Origin: Labilithrix sp.
GTDB taxonomy: Bacteria; Myxococcota_A; Polyangia; Polyangiales; Polyangiaceae
Assembly (NCBI GenBank): GCA_019637195.1
Contig: JAHBWA010000027.1
Span: 1 to 64,000, forward strand
DNA length: 64,000 nt
Reading direction: 5' to 3'
Of this stretch, positions 55,260 through 64,000 are shown piece by piece. Position 1 is the first letter of the stretch. The number at the start of each line of letters is the position of its first letter. The position numbers were made by a program, and so were the translations under genes. Below the pieces are notes generated by a model. The model worked only from the letters and a program-made list of their open reading frames with translations, did no database searches and had not been told where the DNA came from.

Positions 55260-56942
55260 ATGATGGCTCTCGACCGCTCACCGATTCGCGTGGTGGGGCG
55301 CTATGCGCTCTACAACGAGATCGCGGCCGGAGGCATGGCCACCATCCACCTCGGTCGATTGCTCGGGCCGGTGGGCTTCGCCCGCACGGTCGCCGTCAAG
55401 CGCCTGCACCCCCAGTTCGCGAAGGACCCCGAGTTCGTCTCGATGTTCCTCGACGAGGCGCGCCTCGCCGCGCGCGTGCAGCACCCGAACGTCGTCGCCA
55501 CGATCGACGTCGTCGCCACCGACGGCGAGCTCTTCCTCATCATGGACTACGTCCGTGGCGAGTCGCTCTCGAAGATCCTCCGCACCATCCGCAAGCAGAA
55601 CCGGCGCGTCCCTCCGCGCATCGCGGCGGCGATCATGTGCGGCTTCCTCCACGGCCTCCACTCCGCGCACGAGGCGAAGAACGAGCGCGGCGAGCCGCTC
55701 GGGCTCGTGCATCGCGACGTGTCCCCGCAGAACGTGCTCGTCGGCGCCGACGGCATCGCGCGGGTGCTCGACTTCGGCATCGCGAAGGCGCAGGGGCGCA
55801 TCCAGGTCACGCGCGACGGGCAGATCAAGGGCAAGCTCGCGTACATGCCGCCCGAGCAGCTCGCCGGGCGCGAGCTCTCGCGCGCGGTCGACATCTACGC
55901 GTCGGCGGTCGTGATGTGGGAGACGCTCACGGGCGAGCGGCTCTTCAAGGGCGACACCGAGGGCGAGACGCTCGCGAAGATCCTCCGCGACCCCGTGCTC
56001 GCCCCGACCGCGGTCGTCCCCGACCTCCCGAAGGGCTTCGACGGGCCGCTGCTCAAGTCGCTCAGCCGGGACGTGTCGAAGCGGCACACCACCGCGAAGG
56101 AGCTCGCCCTCGAGCTCGAGCGCTGCTGCGGCATCGCGAGCCCGACGGAGGTCGGCGAGTGGGTCGAAGACGCCGTCGGTCACGTGCTCAGCGCGCGCGA
56201 GGCGCAGATCGCCGAGATCGAGAGCAGCTCGGTCGGCATGAGCATCGCCGACATCTCGGGCGACAGCGACTCGGACATGTCGCTCCCGAGCTCGCGCGCG
56301 ATCCTCGCGGCCGGAGGCTCGCCGATCGACACGCTGCCGATGGGCTCCGGCCCGCCCGTCTCCGGGCGCCGGATGTCCGCGCCGACACCGACCGCCCCGA
56401 TGACTCCGCACGGGCCGGGGATCGGATCGGCGACCGGGCGCGCCGCGGGCGACGAGGGCACCGGATCGCGATCGCGGAGCGGAATGACCGGCATGCTCAC
56501 CGGCACGATGCTCAGCCTGCCGGTCGACCGCAAGCTCCCCATCCTCGCGTCGGCCGGCGGCATCATCGTGCTCTTCGCGGTGGTGGGCGTCGTGCTCGCG
56601 GGGAAGTTCTCGCGCGACACCGACGCGAGCGCCTCCACCGCGAGCAGCGCGTCGGTGACCGCGATCGCCACGACGGCGCCGTCCGGCACGAGCGCGGCCC
56701 CGCCGGCGAACACCGACCGGGACATCCCGGATCCGCCGCCCAGCGTCACCACCACCGACGAGCCCGCCGAAGACGACACGCCGGCTCCGAAGGCGACGGC
56801 GGTGCCGGTGAAGCCCACGGTCACCACGCGGCCGCCCTCCCCACCGAAGCCGACCGTCGCGCCGCCGCCGAAGAAGAGCTGCGATCCGCCGTATACGATC
56901 GACGCGACCGGGCGGAGGAAATACAAGCTCGAGTGCATGTGA
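55260..56942 (+). CDS. Membrane-anchored Ser/Thr protein kinase
   Basis: The 560-residue product has a Hanks kinase domain (about 12-285; AAGGMATIH loop, AVKRLHP Lys, HRDVSPQN catalytic loop, DFG in VLDFGIAK, PPEQL). A Ser/Pro/Thr-rich linker, one membrane helix (about 425-447; ILASAGGIIVLFAVVGVVL) and a Pro/Thr-rich tail ending in two Cys (KKSCDPPY, LECM) follow. Active-site residues are intact. The C-terminal tail would sit outside the cytoplasm with a single disulphide. The catalytic loop has Ser in place of Lys (HRDVSPQN), a change seen in many myxobacterial kinases. GTG 55236 is an alternative start. A dipeptidyl-peptidase-like gene follows 54 bases later. Confidence 0.9.
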   Translation: MMALDRSPIRVVGRYALYNEIAAGGMATIHLGRLLGPVGFARTVAVKRLHPQFAKDPEFVSMFLDEARLAARVQHPNVVATIDVVATDGELFLIMDYVRGESLSKILRTIRKQNRRVPPRIAAAIMCGFLHGLHSAHEAKNERGEPLGLVHRDVSPQNVLVGADGIARVLDFGIAKAQGRIQVTRDGQIKGKLAYMPPEQLAGRELSRAVDIYASAVVMWETLTGERLFKGDTEGETLAKILRDPVLAPTAVVPDLPKGFDGPLLKSLSRDVSKRHTTAKELALELERCCGIASPTEVGEWVEDAVGHVLSAREAQIAEIESSSVGMSIADISGDSDSDMSLPSSRAILAAGGSPIDTLPMGSGPPVSGRRMSAPTPTAPMTPHGPGIGSATGRAAGDEGTGSRSRSGMTGMLTGTMLSLPVDRKLPILASAGGIIVLFAVVGVVLAGKFSRDTDASASTASSASVTAIATTAPSGTSAAPPANTDRDIPDPPPSVTTTDEPAEDDTPAPKATAVPVKPTVTTRPPSPPKPTVAPPPKKSCDPPYTIDATGRRKYKLECM

Positions 56943-56996
56943 CGCGCGCGCGCCGCGGGTAGCCGGAGCGGCGCGGGCTTGGTAAGGCGAACGGTG

Positions 56997-59102
56997 ATGA
57001 ACCGCATCGCCGCTCGTATGTCGTTCGCCGGAGCCGCCGCGCTCCTCGTCCCGCTCGCCGCGTGCGGCCCCGCTCGCGAGGGCGCGCGCGTGCCGCCCGT
57101 CACCGCCGCGCCCGCGGGGTCGACGGCGCCGGCCTCGACGGCCGAGAAGTCCGCCGGGTACGCCGGTCACGGCGCCGACAGCGTCCCGCCGGAGGTGCTC
57201 GCGCGGTTCGCGCCGCCTCCGCTGCCCGCCGCGGTGAGCCGGCGCATCCAGGCCATGCTCGACGTGCGCGCGCCGATCGGCAGCCGCGTGTCGCCCGACG
57301 GCAAGACGCTCTACTTCGCGTGGAACGTCACGGGCACGCTCCAGATCTGGCGGGTCGACGGCCCGAAGAAGTTCCCGGTGCAGATCACCGGCGGAGAGGA
57401 CGTGACGCGGCTCGCGGAGATCACGCCCGACGGCAAGTGGCTCCTCGTGACCCGCGACCGCAAGGGCGAGGAGAACCCGGGCCTCTACCTGGTCTCGACG
57501 ACCGCGACGGCGGGCGCGCCGCTCGAGCCGATCCAGCACTTGCCGAAGGTGCAGACGCACCTGCAGTTCGTCTCGGAGGACGGCAAGTGGGTCTACTTCC
57601 GCGCGAACGACCAGAAGCCCGACTCCTACGCCGTGTACCGCTACGAGATCGCCACGCGGAAGAAGGAGCTCGTCTTCGGGGAAGACGGTCTGTGGTCGGT
57701 GGTCGACCAGCGCGCGCAAAAGGGAAACCGGACGCTCCTGCTCGCGAAGGCGACCGGCGCGCTCACGTCGGAGCTCTGGGAGTGGGACGAGGGCGCGAAG
57801 AAGCTCACGCCCGTGTTCGGGCAGGGCGAGAAGGCCGAGTACCGCGCTGCCTACGGCTCGACGCCCGGCGAGATCGTCGTCTCGACGCCGAAATTCGGCG
57901 ACTTTCGGCGCCTCTACCGCGCGAAGCCGACGGGCAAGGCGCTGGAGCAGGCGGACGTGACCGCGATCACTCCCGACGCGAAGCACGACGTCTCGTCGTT
58001 CCACTTCGACGAGCCGCGCAAGGTCCTCTACTACACGACGAACGAGCGCGGGTACACGCGACCGCACGCGCTCGACGGCAAGTCGTACGCCGAGAAGAAG
58101 CTGCCCGAGATCGCCACCGTCCCCGGCGTCCCCGAGGACCACGTGACGTTCGGCGCCGCCTCGTGGGACGGGCGCTTCGTCGTCGTACACGCGTCGGCGG
58201 CGCGCCACCCGGCGACCTCGTTCGTCCTCGACTGGCAGACGCAGAAGCTCACGCAGTGGGTGACGCCGAGCACGCCGGAGATCGACACGTCGAAGTTCGC
58301 CGGCGCGACGCTCGAGAGCTACCCGGCGCGCGACGGGACGCCGATCCCGATGTTCGTGCGCCGGCCGGAGTCGTGCGCGCGCGCCGCCGGCGACCCCTGC
58401 CCGGTCGTCGTTCACTTCCACGGCGGCCCGGAGGGTCAGTCGATGGCGGGCTTCAGCACGTACGGCCAGGTGTTCGTCGACGCCGGCTTCGTCTGGGTCG
58501 AGCCTAACGTGCGCGGCAGCGACGGCTACGGCAAGCAGTGGCTCGACGCCGACAACGGGCCGAAGCGCCTCGCGATCATCACCGACATCGAGGACGCGGC
58601 GAGGCACGTCCGCTCCGCCTTCGCGGTCGCCGGCAAGACGCCGAAGGTCGGCGTCATGGGCGGGAGCTACGGCGGCTACTCGACCCTCCTGGCGATGACG
58701 AAGTTCGCCGGCGCGTTCGACGCCGGCGTCGCCAACGTCGGCATGTCGAACCTCCTCACCTTCCTCCTGAACACCGCCCCCTACCGCCGCGCGCTCCGCG
58801 CCAGCGAGTACGGCGATCCCGAGAAGGACCGCGCGGCGTTGCTCGAGCTGTCGCCGATCACCTACATCGACAAGGTGAACGCGCCGCTGCTCCTCATCCA
58901 GGGAGCGAGCGATCCGCGCGTCCCCATCGGCGAGGCGATCCAGATGCACGCGGCGCTCGAGAAGAAGGGCGCTACGACGAAGATGATCGTCTTCCCCGAC
59001 GAGGGGCACGGCACGCAGAAGCGCGAGAACAAGGTCCTCGAGATCGGGCACACGCTCGACTGGTTCGAGGTGCACCTCAAGGGCAAGCCGGCCGCTCCGT
59101 AG
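56997..59102 (+). CDS. S9-family (prolyl oligopeptidase) serine peptidase lipoprotein
   Basis: The 701-residue protein has a lipoprotein signal (LVPLAACG, Cys near 23), a beta-propeller domain (about 75-430; SPDGKTLYFAW, TPDGKWLLVTRD, DGKWVYFRAN) and an alpha/beta-hydrolase catalytic domain (about 440-700). The triad is visible: Ser in GGSYGGY (about 556), Asp in GASDPRVP (about 640) and His in DEGHGTQK (about 670). S9 enzymes cleave peptides after Pro or other residues. Its surface location suggests digestion of prey or extracellular peptides. ATG 56997 fits the signal better than an earlier GTG at 56979. Confidence 0.92.
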   Translation: MNRIAARMSFAGAAALLVPLAACGPAREGARVPPVTAAPAGSTAPASTAEKSAGYAGHGADSVPPEVLARFAPPPLPAAVSRRIQAMLDVRAPIGSRVSPDGKTLYFAWNVTGTLQIWRVDGPKKFPVQITGGEDVTRLAEITPDGKWLLVTRDRKGEENPGLYLVSTTATAGAPLEPIQHLPKVQTHLQFVSEDGKWVYFRANDQKPDSYAVYRYEIATRKKELVFGEDGLWSVVDQRAQKGNRTLLLAKATGALTSELWEWDEGAKKLTPVFGQGEKAEYRAAYGSTPGEIVVSTPKFGDFRRLYRAKPTGKALEQADVTAITPDAKHDVSSFHFDEPRKVLYYTTNERGYTRPHALDGKSYAEKKLPEIATVPGVPEDHVTFGAASWDGRFVVVHASAARHPATSFVLDWQTQKLTQWVTPSTPEIDTSKFAGATLESYPARDGTPIPMFVRRPESCARAAGDPCPVVVHFHGGPEGQSMAGFSTYGQVFVDAGFVWVEPNVRGSDGYGKQWLDADNGPKRLAIITDIEDAARHVRSAFAVAGKTPKVGVMGGSYGGYSTLLAMTKFAGAFDAGVANVGMSNLLTFLLNTAPYRRALRASEYGDPEKDRAALLELSPITYIDKVNAPLLLIQGASDPRVPIGEAIQMHAALEKKGATTKMIVFPDEGHGTQKRENKVLEIGHTLDWFEVHLKGKPAAP

Positions 59103-59128
59103 TTTCATCGCCGCGGCGCGCGGGGCGC

Positions 59129-59134
59129 TATACT
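59129..59134 (+). promoter_or_regulatory. Putative -10 TATACT before the expansin gene
   Basis: TATACT, nearly a consensus sigma-70 -10 box, ends 7 bases before the GTG start of the expansin gene. No ribosome-binding site is visible, so a leaderless transcript is expected. Confidence 0.5.
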
Positions 59135-59141
59135 CGGCTGC

Positions 59142-59870
59142 GTGAAGCGCCTCGTCACGCTCCTCCTCGTCGGCTCGGGTCTCTCACTGGCGTGTGGCGG
59201 CGGCAGCCCGGAGCCCGGGACGAGCAGCACGCGTTCGACCGCGTCGGGAGGGGGCCGGACGCTCGTCTCGAACCCTAAGAGCGGCGTCGCCACGTACTAC
59301 GACGCCGACGGCTCGGGCAACTGCAGCTTCGACGCGAGCCCCGGCGATCTCGACGTCACCGCGATGGCCCTGCCGGAGTACGACGCCAGCGCGTCGTGCG
59401 GAGCGTGCCTGCTCGTGAAGGGTCCGAAGGGCGAGGTCACGGTGCGCGTCACCGACAGCTGCCCGGGGTGCGAGGGGAGCGGGATCAACCTCGATTTGAG
59501 CGCGCAGGCGTTCGCGAAGATCGCCGAGCCGAGGGAGGGTCGCATCGACGTCACCTACGAGCTCGTCTCGTGCGCGACCGCGGGGAACGTCGCCTACCGC
59601 TTCAAGGACGGCAGCTCGAAGTGGTGGACCGCGATCCAGATCCGGAACCACCGCGTGCCCATCGCCAAGCTCGAGTACCGGAAGGACGGCGCGTGGGTCG
59701 CGATGAGCCGCGAGAGCTACAACTACTTCGTCGAGGCGAGCGGCGTCGGCGATCAGCCAGACGGGCTCACGCTCCGCGTGACCGCCACCGACGGCCAGGT
59801 GATCGAGGACACGCTCTCGGGCGGCGTCGAGGACGACAAGACCGTCAACGGCACGAGGCAGTTCGACTAG
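59142..59870 (+). CDS. Bacterial expansin-like lipoprotein (EXLX type)
   Basis: The 242-residue protein has a lipoprotein signal (SLACGG, Cys near 18), a DPBB domain (about 40-145; GVATYYDADG, VRVTDSCPGCEG with the conserved Asp) and a C-terminal CBM63 domain (about 150-235). The latter has SKWWTAIQIRNH, carrying the two surface Trp, and YNYFV with the aligned Tyr. The whole layout matches Bacillus EXLX1, which loosens cellulose-containing walls without hydrolysis. Extra Cys (SCGAC, SCPGC) give disulphides not found in EXLX1. It acts on plant or cellulose material outside the cell. It is a rare gene in non-plant-associated bacteria, so horizontal transfer is possible. Confidence 0.9.
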   Translation: MKRLVTLLLVGSGLSLACGGGSPEPGTSSTRSTASGGGRTLVSNPKSGVATYYDADGSGNCSFDASPGDLDVTAMALPEYDASASCGACLLVKGPKGEVTVRVTDSCPGCEGSGINLDLSAQAFAKIAEPREGRIDVTYELVSCATAGNVAYRFKDGSSKWWTAIQIRNHRVPIAKLEYRKDGAWVAMSRESYNYFVEASGVGDQPDGLTLRVTATDGQVIEDTLSGGVEDDKTVNGTRQFD

Positions 59871-60008
59871 AGGTCGGGAGCGGCGCGCTCTCCGCACGAG
59901 GACGTCCGCGAGCTCGATCCGATCGACGAGGAGGAGGTTCGCGACGGGTCGCCCAGCGGCGAGGCCCCGAGGTCCGCGCTTGACGGGATCGATCGCGCCC
60001 CCGATCCG

Positions 60009-61760
60009 TCACGCGAGCACGTGCTGCACCGCTTGCTGCGCGATGGGGTGGTACTGCGCACGGTGCTGCGCGAACAGGCGCTCCGCGAGCGGCTTCGTCT
60101 CGGCGTGCGTCGCGAGCGCTCGGTAGAGGGGCTTCAGGTACTTCATGCGCCCGGTCTGCCCCAGCACCTCCTCGACGCGCGGCAGGACGCCCGCGAAGCC
60201 CGACTCGCAAGCCAGGACGAGCCAGCTGACCAGCAGGTCCGCGTTCTTCGCGGCCGTGAGCGCGTAGGTCGCGTCGAGCTCCTCGCAGACGGCGGACGAC
60301 ACGGGGCGCGGCATCGCCTCGAGGAAGAGCACCCACTCGGTCACGCTCCAGTCCTTCGTCGCGTCGGTCGCCGGGGCGCGCCCGATCTGCTGGAGGACCG
60401 CGCGAAGCCGCGCCGAGTCGGGCTCGCGGAACGCCGCGGGCAGCCCTGGCGCGTCGACCCACGCCGGCGCGTCGACCTTCGCGAGCAGGCCGGGGCTCTC
60501 CCGCTCCACGAGCTCGAGGAAGTCGTCCGTCGTCACGGCGCCGAAGCGGTGAGCTCCGAGCCAGCGCGTGAGGAGCGCGTCGAAGGCTTCGCGCCCGGCC
60601 ACGGCTTCGAGCGCCTTCAAGAAGAAGTAGCCCTTCTCGTAGGGCACGACGCTGAAGGCGACGTCGGGATCGATCCCCGCGAGCTGCGTGCGCAGCCTGG
60701 TGAGCTCGGGCGCCTCTGCGTGCAGCTCGAACGCTTGGCGCAGCTTCTGGTGCCCGATCGCCGCGTGCAGCGCTGCCATCTCCGGCCCTTCGAGCGCCTC
60801 GAGGATGCGGCGCTCCGCGAAGACGGTGAAGCCCTCGTTGAGCCAGAAATGCTCCGCGGTGGCGTTCGTGACGAGGTTGCCGGTCCACGAGTGCGCGAGC
60901 TCGTGCGCGACGACGTTCACGAGGCTGCGGTCGCCCGCGAGCAGCGAAGGCGTGAGGAACGTCAGGCGAGGGTTCTCCATCCCCCCGTAGGGGAACGACG
61001 GCGGCATCACGAGGAGGTCGAAGCGCTCCCAGTCGTACGGCCCGAAGAGCGCCTCGGCTGCGCGGAGGTGCTCCTCGACCCGTTCGAACTCCCACGCCGC
61101 GGCGTCGAGCTGGGCCGGCTCCGCCCACACCCGCGAGCGGGGCGAGAGGTCCTTCGACGCGAGATCGCCCACCGCGAGCGCGAAGAGGTACGGCGGGATC
61201 GGCTGCGGCATCTCGAAGCGCTCGACCGCGCGCTCTCCGTGCACCTCACGGGACAGAGGCGCGGCGGCCATGACGGCGCGGAGGCTCGCCGGCACGTCGA
61301 GCGAAGCGGTGAACGTCTGCCGGATCGACGGCGTGTCCTGACACGGCAGAACGCTGCGCGCGTGGATCGCCTGGCACTGCGAGAAGAGGTACGGGTGCCG
61401 CTTGGCGAGCGTCTGCTCCGGCGTCAGCCACTGGAGCGCCGACGCCTCCGGCGACGTGCGATACCGGATCCGGATCGCCTCTGCGCACTTCGGCACGGCG
61501 ATTTCGAGGCGGCTGCCGAGCACCGGATCGGCGGGGTGGAGCGCGAACTCCAGCGGACCGCCGCTCGCGTCCTGCACGGCTTCGATGTCGAGCTCGCGCG
61601 TGTCGAGGTCGAGCGGGCCGCCGGCGGCCGGCTCGGCGAAGTAAAGGGTGACCTCCGCGCGGAGCACGCGCGCGGGAAAATCGACGGTCGCCTGCCAGGC
61701 GAAGCTCTTCGTGCGGGGCTGAGCGTCGTCGGCGTAGGAGTGAGGATCGAGTCGTGCCAT
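60009..61760 (-). CDS. M1-family zinc aminopeptidase (LTA4H/APB-like)
   Basis: The 583-residue protein has an N-terminal beta domain, then the exopeptidase motif GGMEN (259-263), the zinc site HELAH (286-290) with the second Glu in NEGF (about 309), and a helical C-terminal domain (about 430-583). The length and short C-terminal domain match the leukotriene-A4-hydrolase/aminopeptidase-B group rather than aminopeptidase N. It cleaves N-terminal residues from peptides, probably in the cytoplasm since no signal is seen. ATG 61758-61760 starts at MARLDPHSY, just before the conserved N-terminal beta strands. It is divergent from the next gene across 237 bases. Confidence 0.92.
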   Translation of the reverse strand: MARLDPHSYADDAQPRTKSFAWQATVDFPARVLRAEVTLYFAEPAAGGPLDLDTRELDIEAVQDASGGPLEFALHPADPVLGSRLEIAVPKCAEAIRIRYRTSPEASALQWLTPEQTLAKRHPYLFSQCQAIHARSVLPCQDTPSIRQTFTASLDVPASLRAVMAAAPLSREVHGERAVERFEMPQPIPPYLFALAVGDLASKDLSPRSRVWAEPAQLDAAAWEFERVEEHLRAAEALFGPYDWERFDLLVMPPSFPYGGMENPRLTFLTPSLLAGDRSLVNVVAHELAHSWTGNLVTNATAEHFWLNEGFTVFAERRILEALEGPEMAALHAAIGHQKLRQAFELHAEAPELTRLRTQLAGIDPDVAFSVVPYEKGYFFLKALEAVAGREAFDALLTRWLGAHRFGAVTTDDFLELVERESPGLLAKVDAPAWVDAPGLPAAFREPDSARLRAVLQQIGRAPATDATKDWSVTEWVLFLEAMPRPVSSAVCEELDATYALTAAKNADLLVSWLVLACESGFAGVLPRVEEVLGQTGRMKYLKPLYRALATHAETKPLAERLFAQHRAQYHPIAQQAVQHVLA

Positions 61761-61997
61761 CGCGGAGACCACGGTCGCACACCCGACGGAGGACGACGAG
61801 CGGCTTCGGCCAGCTCCAGTCGCCAGCTCCAGTCGAACGAGCCGGCGCGGCCGGCGCCGAGCCGGATCTCGGCGCGAACGCTCCTCCCCGAGCGGCCCGG
61901 TCGCGAAGCCCCCGCGCGCGCTCCTCGCGCAGAGAAGTCGCCGCCGGGCCGGCCCACGCGGTATCATGAATTGTTTTGTTCTGGAGGGGAGGGTGAC

Positions 61998-63347
61998 ATG
62001 GACCGCTCGTCGATCTTGAAGTCGACCGGCTGCGACCTGAAGCGTCTGCCGCTCGGGGCGCTCGAGGCCTTCATGCTGTCGCAGCTCGACGGACAGCTGA
62101 CGCTGGAGGAGATCGCGGAGATCTGCAGCTTGGGCCTCGCGGACGCCTCGCGCATCGCGGCGCGCCTGCTGGAGCTCGGCGCTGCCTGCGAGAGCACGAC
62201 TTCGCAGGAGCAGCGGCCGAGGCCGCGCAACCCAGCAGCGCGCGCGGCGGTCGAGGAGGTCACGCGACAGGCGGCGGAGCCGCGCGTCGGCGGCCCTCCG
62301 GGCAGGGTCGACCCGCGCGTCGAGAAGGCCTCCGTTCGCCCCGGACGGGCGGCGGCGCGCCCCGGCGCGGCCAGCGAGCGGGGCTCACGCGCGGAGACCG
62401 GCGCTCACGACGCCGAGAAGAAGCGACGCCGGAGCTCGCGACCGTCGCTGCGCGTGCGGACGCCCGCCCCGCGCGGCGCGACGACGGCCGCGCCGAGAGC
62501 AGACGAGCCGCGTGGGCACGACGAGGCGCTCCGAGAGGAGATCTTCCCCCGAGGCGCGAGGCTCCCGCACCTCGACCGCGCCGGCGCGCTCGACGTCGAG
62601 CGCGCCGCGGACGGCGCGACGCCGCCCTCCGCGGGAGAGGCGCCGCTCCCCCGCAAGGCGAGCAAGTCGCTCCGCCACTCGTCACGCCGGATGAGCGCCG
62701 CGAGGAAGCAGACGCCAGCGCCCGCCGCGAAGGCGAAGACAGAGGCCACCGCTCCGGCGGACGGGCAACGCTCGGCGGAGCGGCTCCGTCAGCTCAGGGC
62801 GGCGGCGCGCGAGGTCGAGGTCCAGGCCCGCGTCGAGCCGTTGCTGCGCGCGGCCGAGCTCGCGCTCGAACGCAAGGATCCCATCGGCGCCGCGAACAAC
62901 TTCCGCCTGGCCCTGCAGCACCGGGACGACCCGTTCGTCCGGCTGAAGCTCGAGGACGCCGATCGCCTCGCGAAGTCCGTCAGGTTCGATCGGAGCGTCG
63001 CCTGCGCGCGCGCCGCGGAGGACGACCGGCGCTGGGCCGACGCCGCGATCCACTACGCCCGCGCGCACGACACGAGGCCGACCGCGGAGATCGCCGACCG
63101 CGCCGCGAACGCGCTCCGCGCGAGCCAAGGGGACCTGCAACGCGCCGCGACGCTCGCGGAGCAGGCCGTCGCGCTGGACCCGAAGAACGCTCGCTTCCGC
63201 GTGACGCTCGGCGAGATCTACCTCGCGGCGCGCCACCTGACGCGGGCCGCTGCCCACGCCGAGGTCGCGCTCGAGATCGCCCCGCGGGACGCACGCGCCA
63301 AGGAGCTCGCGGCCGCGATCGCGAAGGCGAAGAGGGAGCAGGCCTGA
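61998..63347 (+). CDS. Winged-helix-like/TPR protein of a Polyangiales adaptor type
   Basis: The 449-residue product starts with a helical module (about 12-65; LGALEAFMLSQLDG, IAEICSLGLADASRI, LLELGAAC) like that opening the protein at 13755-15194. A long, disordered Arg/Pro/Ala-rich linker (about 70-280) follows, then a TPR-like region (about 290-445; GAANNFRLALQHRDD, WADAAIHYARAHDTRP, AATLAEQAVALDPKNARF). Related Polyangiales proteins carry a DnaJ J domain between these parts. Here I see no HPD motif, only a vague remnant near residues 195-230, so chaperone co-factor activity is unlikely. GGAGGGGAGGGTGAC precedes the ATG. Confidence 0.75.
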   Translation: MDRSSILKSTGCDLKRLPLGALEAFMLSQLDGQLTLEEIAEICSLGLADASRIAARLLELGAACESTTSQEQRPRPRNPAARAAVEEVTRQAAEPRVGGPPGRVDPRVEKASVRPGRAAARPGAASERGSRAETGAHDAEKKRRRSSRPSLRVRTPAPRGATTAAPRADEPRGHDEALREEIFPRGARLPHLDRAGALDVERAADGATPPSAGEAPLPRKASKSLRHSSRRMSAARKQTPAPAAKAKTEATAPADGQRSAERLRQLRAAAREVEVQARVEPLLRAAELALERKDPIGAANNFRLALQHRDDPFVRLKLEDADRLAKSVRFDRSVACARAAEDDRRWADAAIHYARAHDTRPTAEIADRAANALRASQGDLQRAATLAEQAVALDPKNARFRVTLGEIYLAARHLTRAAAHAEVALEIAPRDARAKELAAAIAKAKREQA

Positions 63348-63490
63348 CGAGGCCGTTGATCTGCGCGCGGGCTGCCTGGAGGATCGCTCGCACGGCTCCA
63401 CCCTTCCCCATGGCGACGGTCTGACCCGACCGAGCGCAGCAAAGCTCCGGCATCGCCGCGTTCGGGTGCGTCCGAGGCCGAGACCGCTCG

Positions 63491-64000
63491 CTAGTCGTCG
63501 TCGCAGACGATCTCACACGAGGGAGAGAACTCACACCCGGCGGGCGCCGCGCCCAGGCCGTCGCAACGGCAGGTGACTCCGAACTTCGGGACCGACTTGC
63601 CCGGCTTCGCGGGGGACGTGGGCGAGCAGCCGCAGTCGTACCGAGACCTCCCGCGACTCGTGTCGCCGTCGGTCGAGACGACGGCACAGCTCGCGAACTG
63701 CCAGGACTTCGACGCGGGCTCGGTGACGCACACGATCTCGTTCACGTTCCTCCCCTTCATGAGCGGCTCGACCGACGCGTTCGGGTGGTCCTTCGTCGCG
63801 AAGTCGCGCGAGTCGTAGCACGTGAAGTTGTGGGCTCCGTCGTTGAGCCGCGCGCCCTTGCAGCCGCGCGACTCGAAGACGGCGTAGGTGAACGTCCAAT
63901 CCGCCGCCGGAACGAGGTCCGACGGGCAGAGGTCGGTCACCACCACCTCACGGCCCCCCTCGACGAGGCCGCCGCGCTCGTCGAAGTCGAAGCACGCGCA
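63491..64000 (-). CDS. Cys-rich extracytoplasmic protein, 3' part (cut by window edge)
   Basis: The open frame runs in from beyond base 64000 and ends at 63491. About 169 residues are visible: a beta-rich stretch (WTFTYAVFESRGCKG) and about 15 Cys, several paired (CGCSPT, CRCDG, CEFSPSCEIVC), ending in Asp-Asp-Asp. The Cys content implies a secreted disulphide-rich protein. The N-terminus, and therefore any signal, lies outside the window. No family is recognised. Confidence 0.7.
   Translation of the reverse strand, partial: CACFDFDERGGLVEGGREVVVTDLCPSDLVPAADWTFTYAVFESRGCKGARLNDGAHNFTCYDSRDFATKDHPNASVEPLMKGRNVNEIVCVTEPASKSWQFASCAVVSTDGDTSRGRSRYDCGCSPTSPAKPGKSVPKFGVTCRCDGLGAAPAGCEFSPSCEIVCDDD

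Noticed and set aside
55278-59108. Very long open frame on the minus strand opposite the Ser/Thr kinase and S9 peptidase
   Set aside because: It is antisense to two well-supported genes, has Arg/Asp/Val-heavy low-complexity composition and no recognisable domain; such frames are expected in DNA this GC-rich.
62500-62720. J domain hidden by a frameshift in the protein at 61998-63347
   Set aside because: I read all three forward frames here and found no HPD motif or J-domain helix pattern; the linker seems simply to have replaced it.

Overview
The window is very GC-rich chromosomal DNA (about 70% G+C) with dense coding on both strands and no rRNA, tRNA, CRISPR array, insertion sequence or phage gene that I could find. 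The gene content points to a Myxococcota bacterium, most likely of the Polyangiales (Sorangium/Labilithrix type). It has three large Ser/Thr protein kinases, many lipoproteins whose mature N-termini are Ser/Gly/Asp/Ala-rich, RCC1 and Cys-rich secreted proteins, an IgGFc-binding-type protein, a myxobacterial TIGR02265-like protein, a multi-sensor hybrid histidine kinase, and lipoprotein cytochromes. This placement is an inference from families; no marker gene is present.

Layout. 1-1 kb: start of a class II glutamine amidotransferase (cut by the window edge) and an esterase. 1.1-5.8 kb: kinase, TPR/PEGA membrane protein, RCC1 lipoprotein and Cys-rich lipoprotein. 5.8-11.4 kb: MarR-GNAT fusion with its own operator, GH13 lipoprotein, SGNH-type esterase lipoprotein, CDF metal transporter. 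11.5-15.2 kb: cytochrome P450 divergent from a TetR regulator, then an uncharacterised protein. 15.2-19.2 kb: metallophosphatase lipoprotein, MscL and a divergent Kup potassium transporter. 19.2-25.5 kb: a frameshifted AgmX/PglI-type gene, a 41-residue membrane protein, a TIGR02265-like protein, a 1208-residue hybrid kinase, an envelope protein. 25.6-34.2 kb: an ECF sigma factor coupled to a membrane protein, followed by five secreted lipoproteins that overlap one another, probably one surface-protein unit. 34.2-42.3 kb: ferritin-like lipoprotein, MFS transporter, octaheme lipoprotein cytochrome, small envelope proteins. 42.3-50.6 kb: a 1350-residue kinase/ATPase/TPR regulator, hydrolase, histone-H1-like fusion, beta-helix lipoprotein. 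50.6-54.4 kb: a DUF3570-type outer-membrane barrel bracketed by paralogous diheme lipoproteins plus a third c-type lipoprotein. 54.4-64 kb: ROK/polyphosphate-glucokinase-like kinase, third Ser/Thr kinase, S9 peptidase, expansin, M1 aminopeptidase, a winged-helix-like/TPR protein and the 3' part of a Cys-rich protein.

How the parts fit. Most products act in or on the envelope: secreted hydrolases (GH13, SGNH esterase, phosphatase, S9 peptidase, expansin), surface display proteins, redox lipoproteins, and signalling kinases that could tie these to environmental cues. The two most unusual assemblies are the barrel plus c-type lipoprotein cluster (50.6-54.4 kb), which resembles an electron conduit in composition, and the sigma-factor-linked surface lipoprotein operon (25.6-34.2 kb). 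At the regulatory scale, ten genes have a TAnnnT-like -10 hexamer only 6-8 bases before the start codon, which suggests widespread leaderless transcription, and several convergent gene pairs bury their stop codons in perfect inverted repeats.
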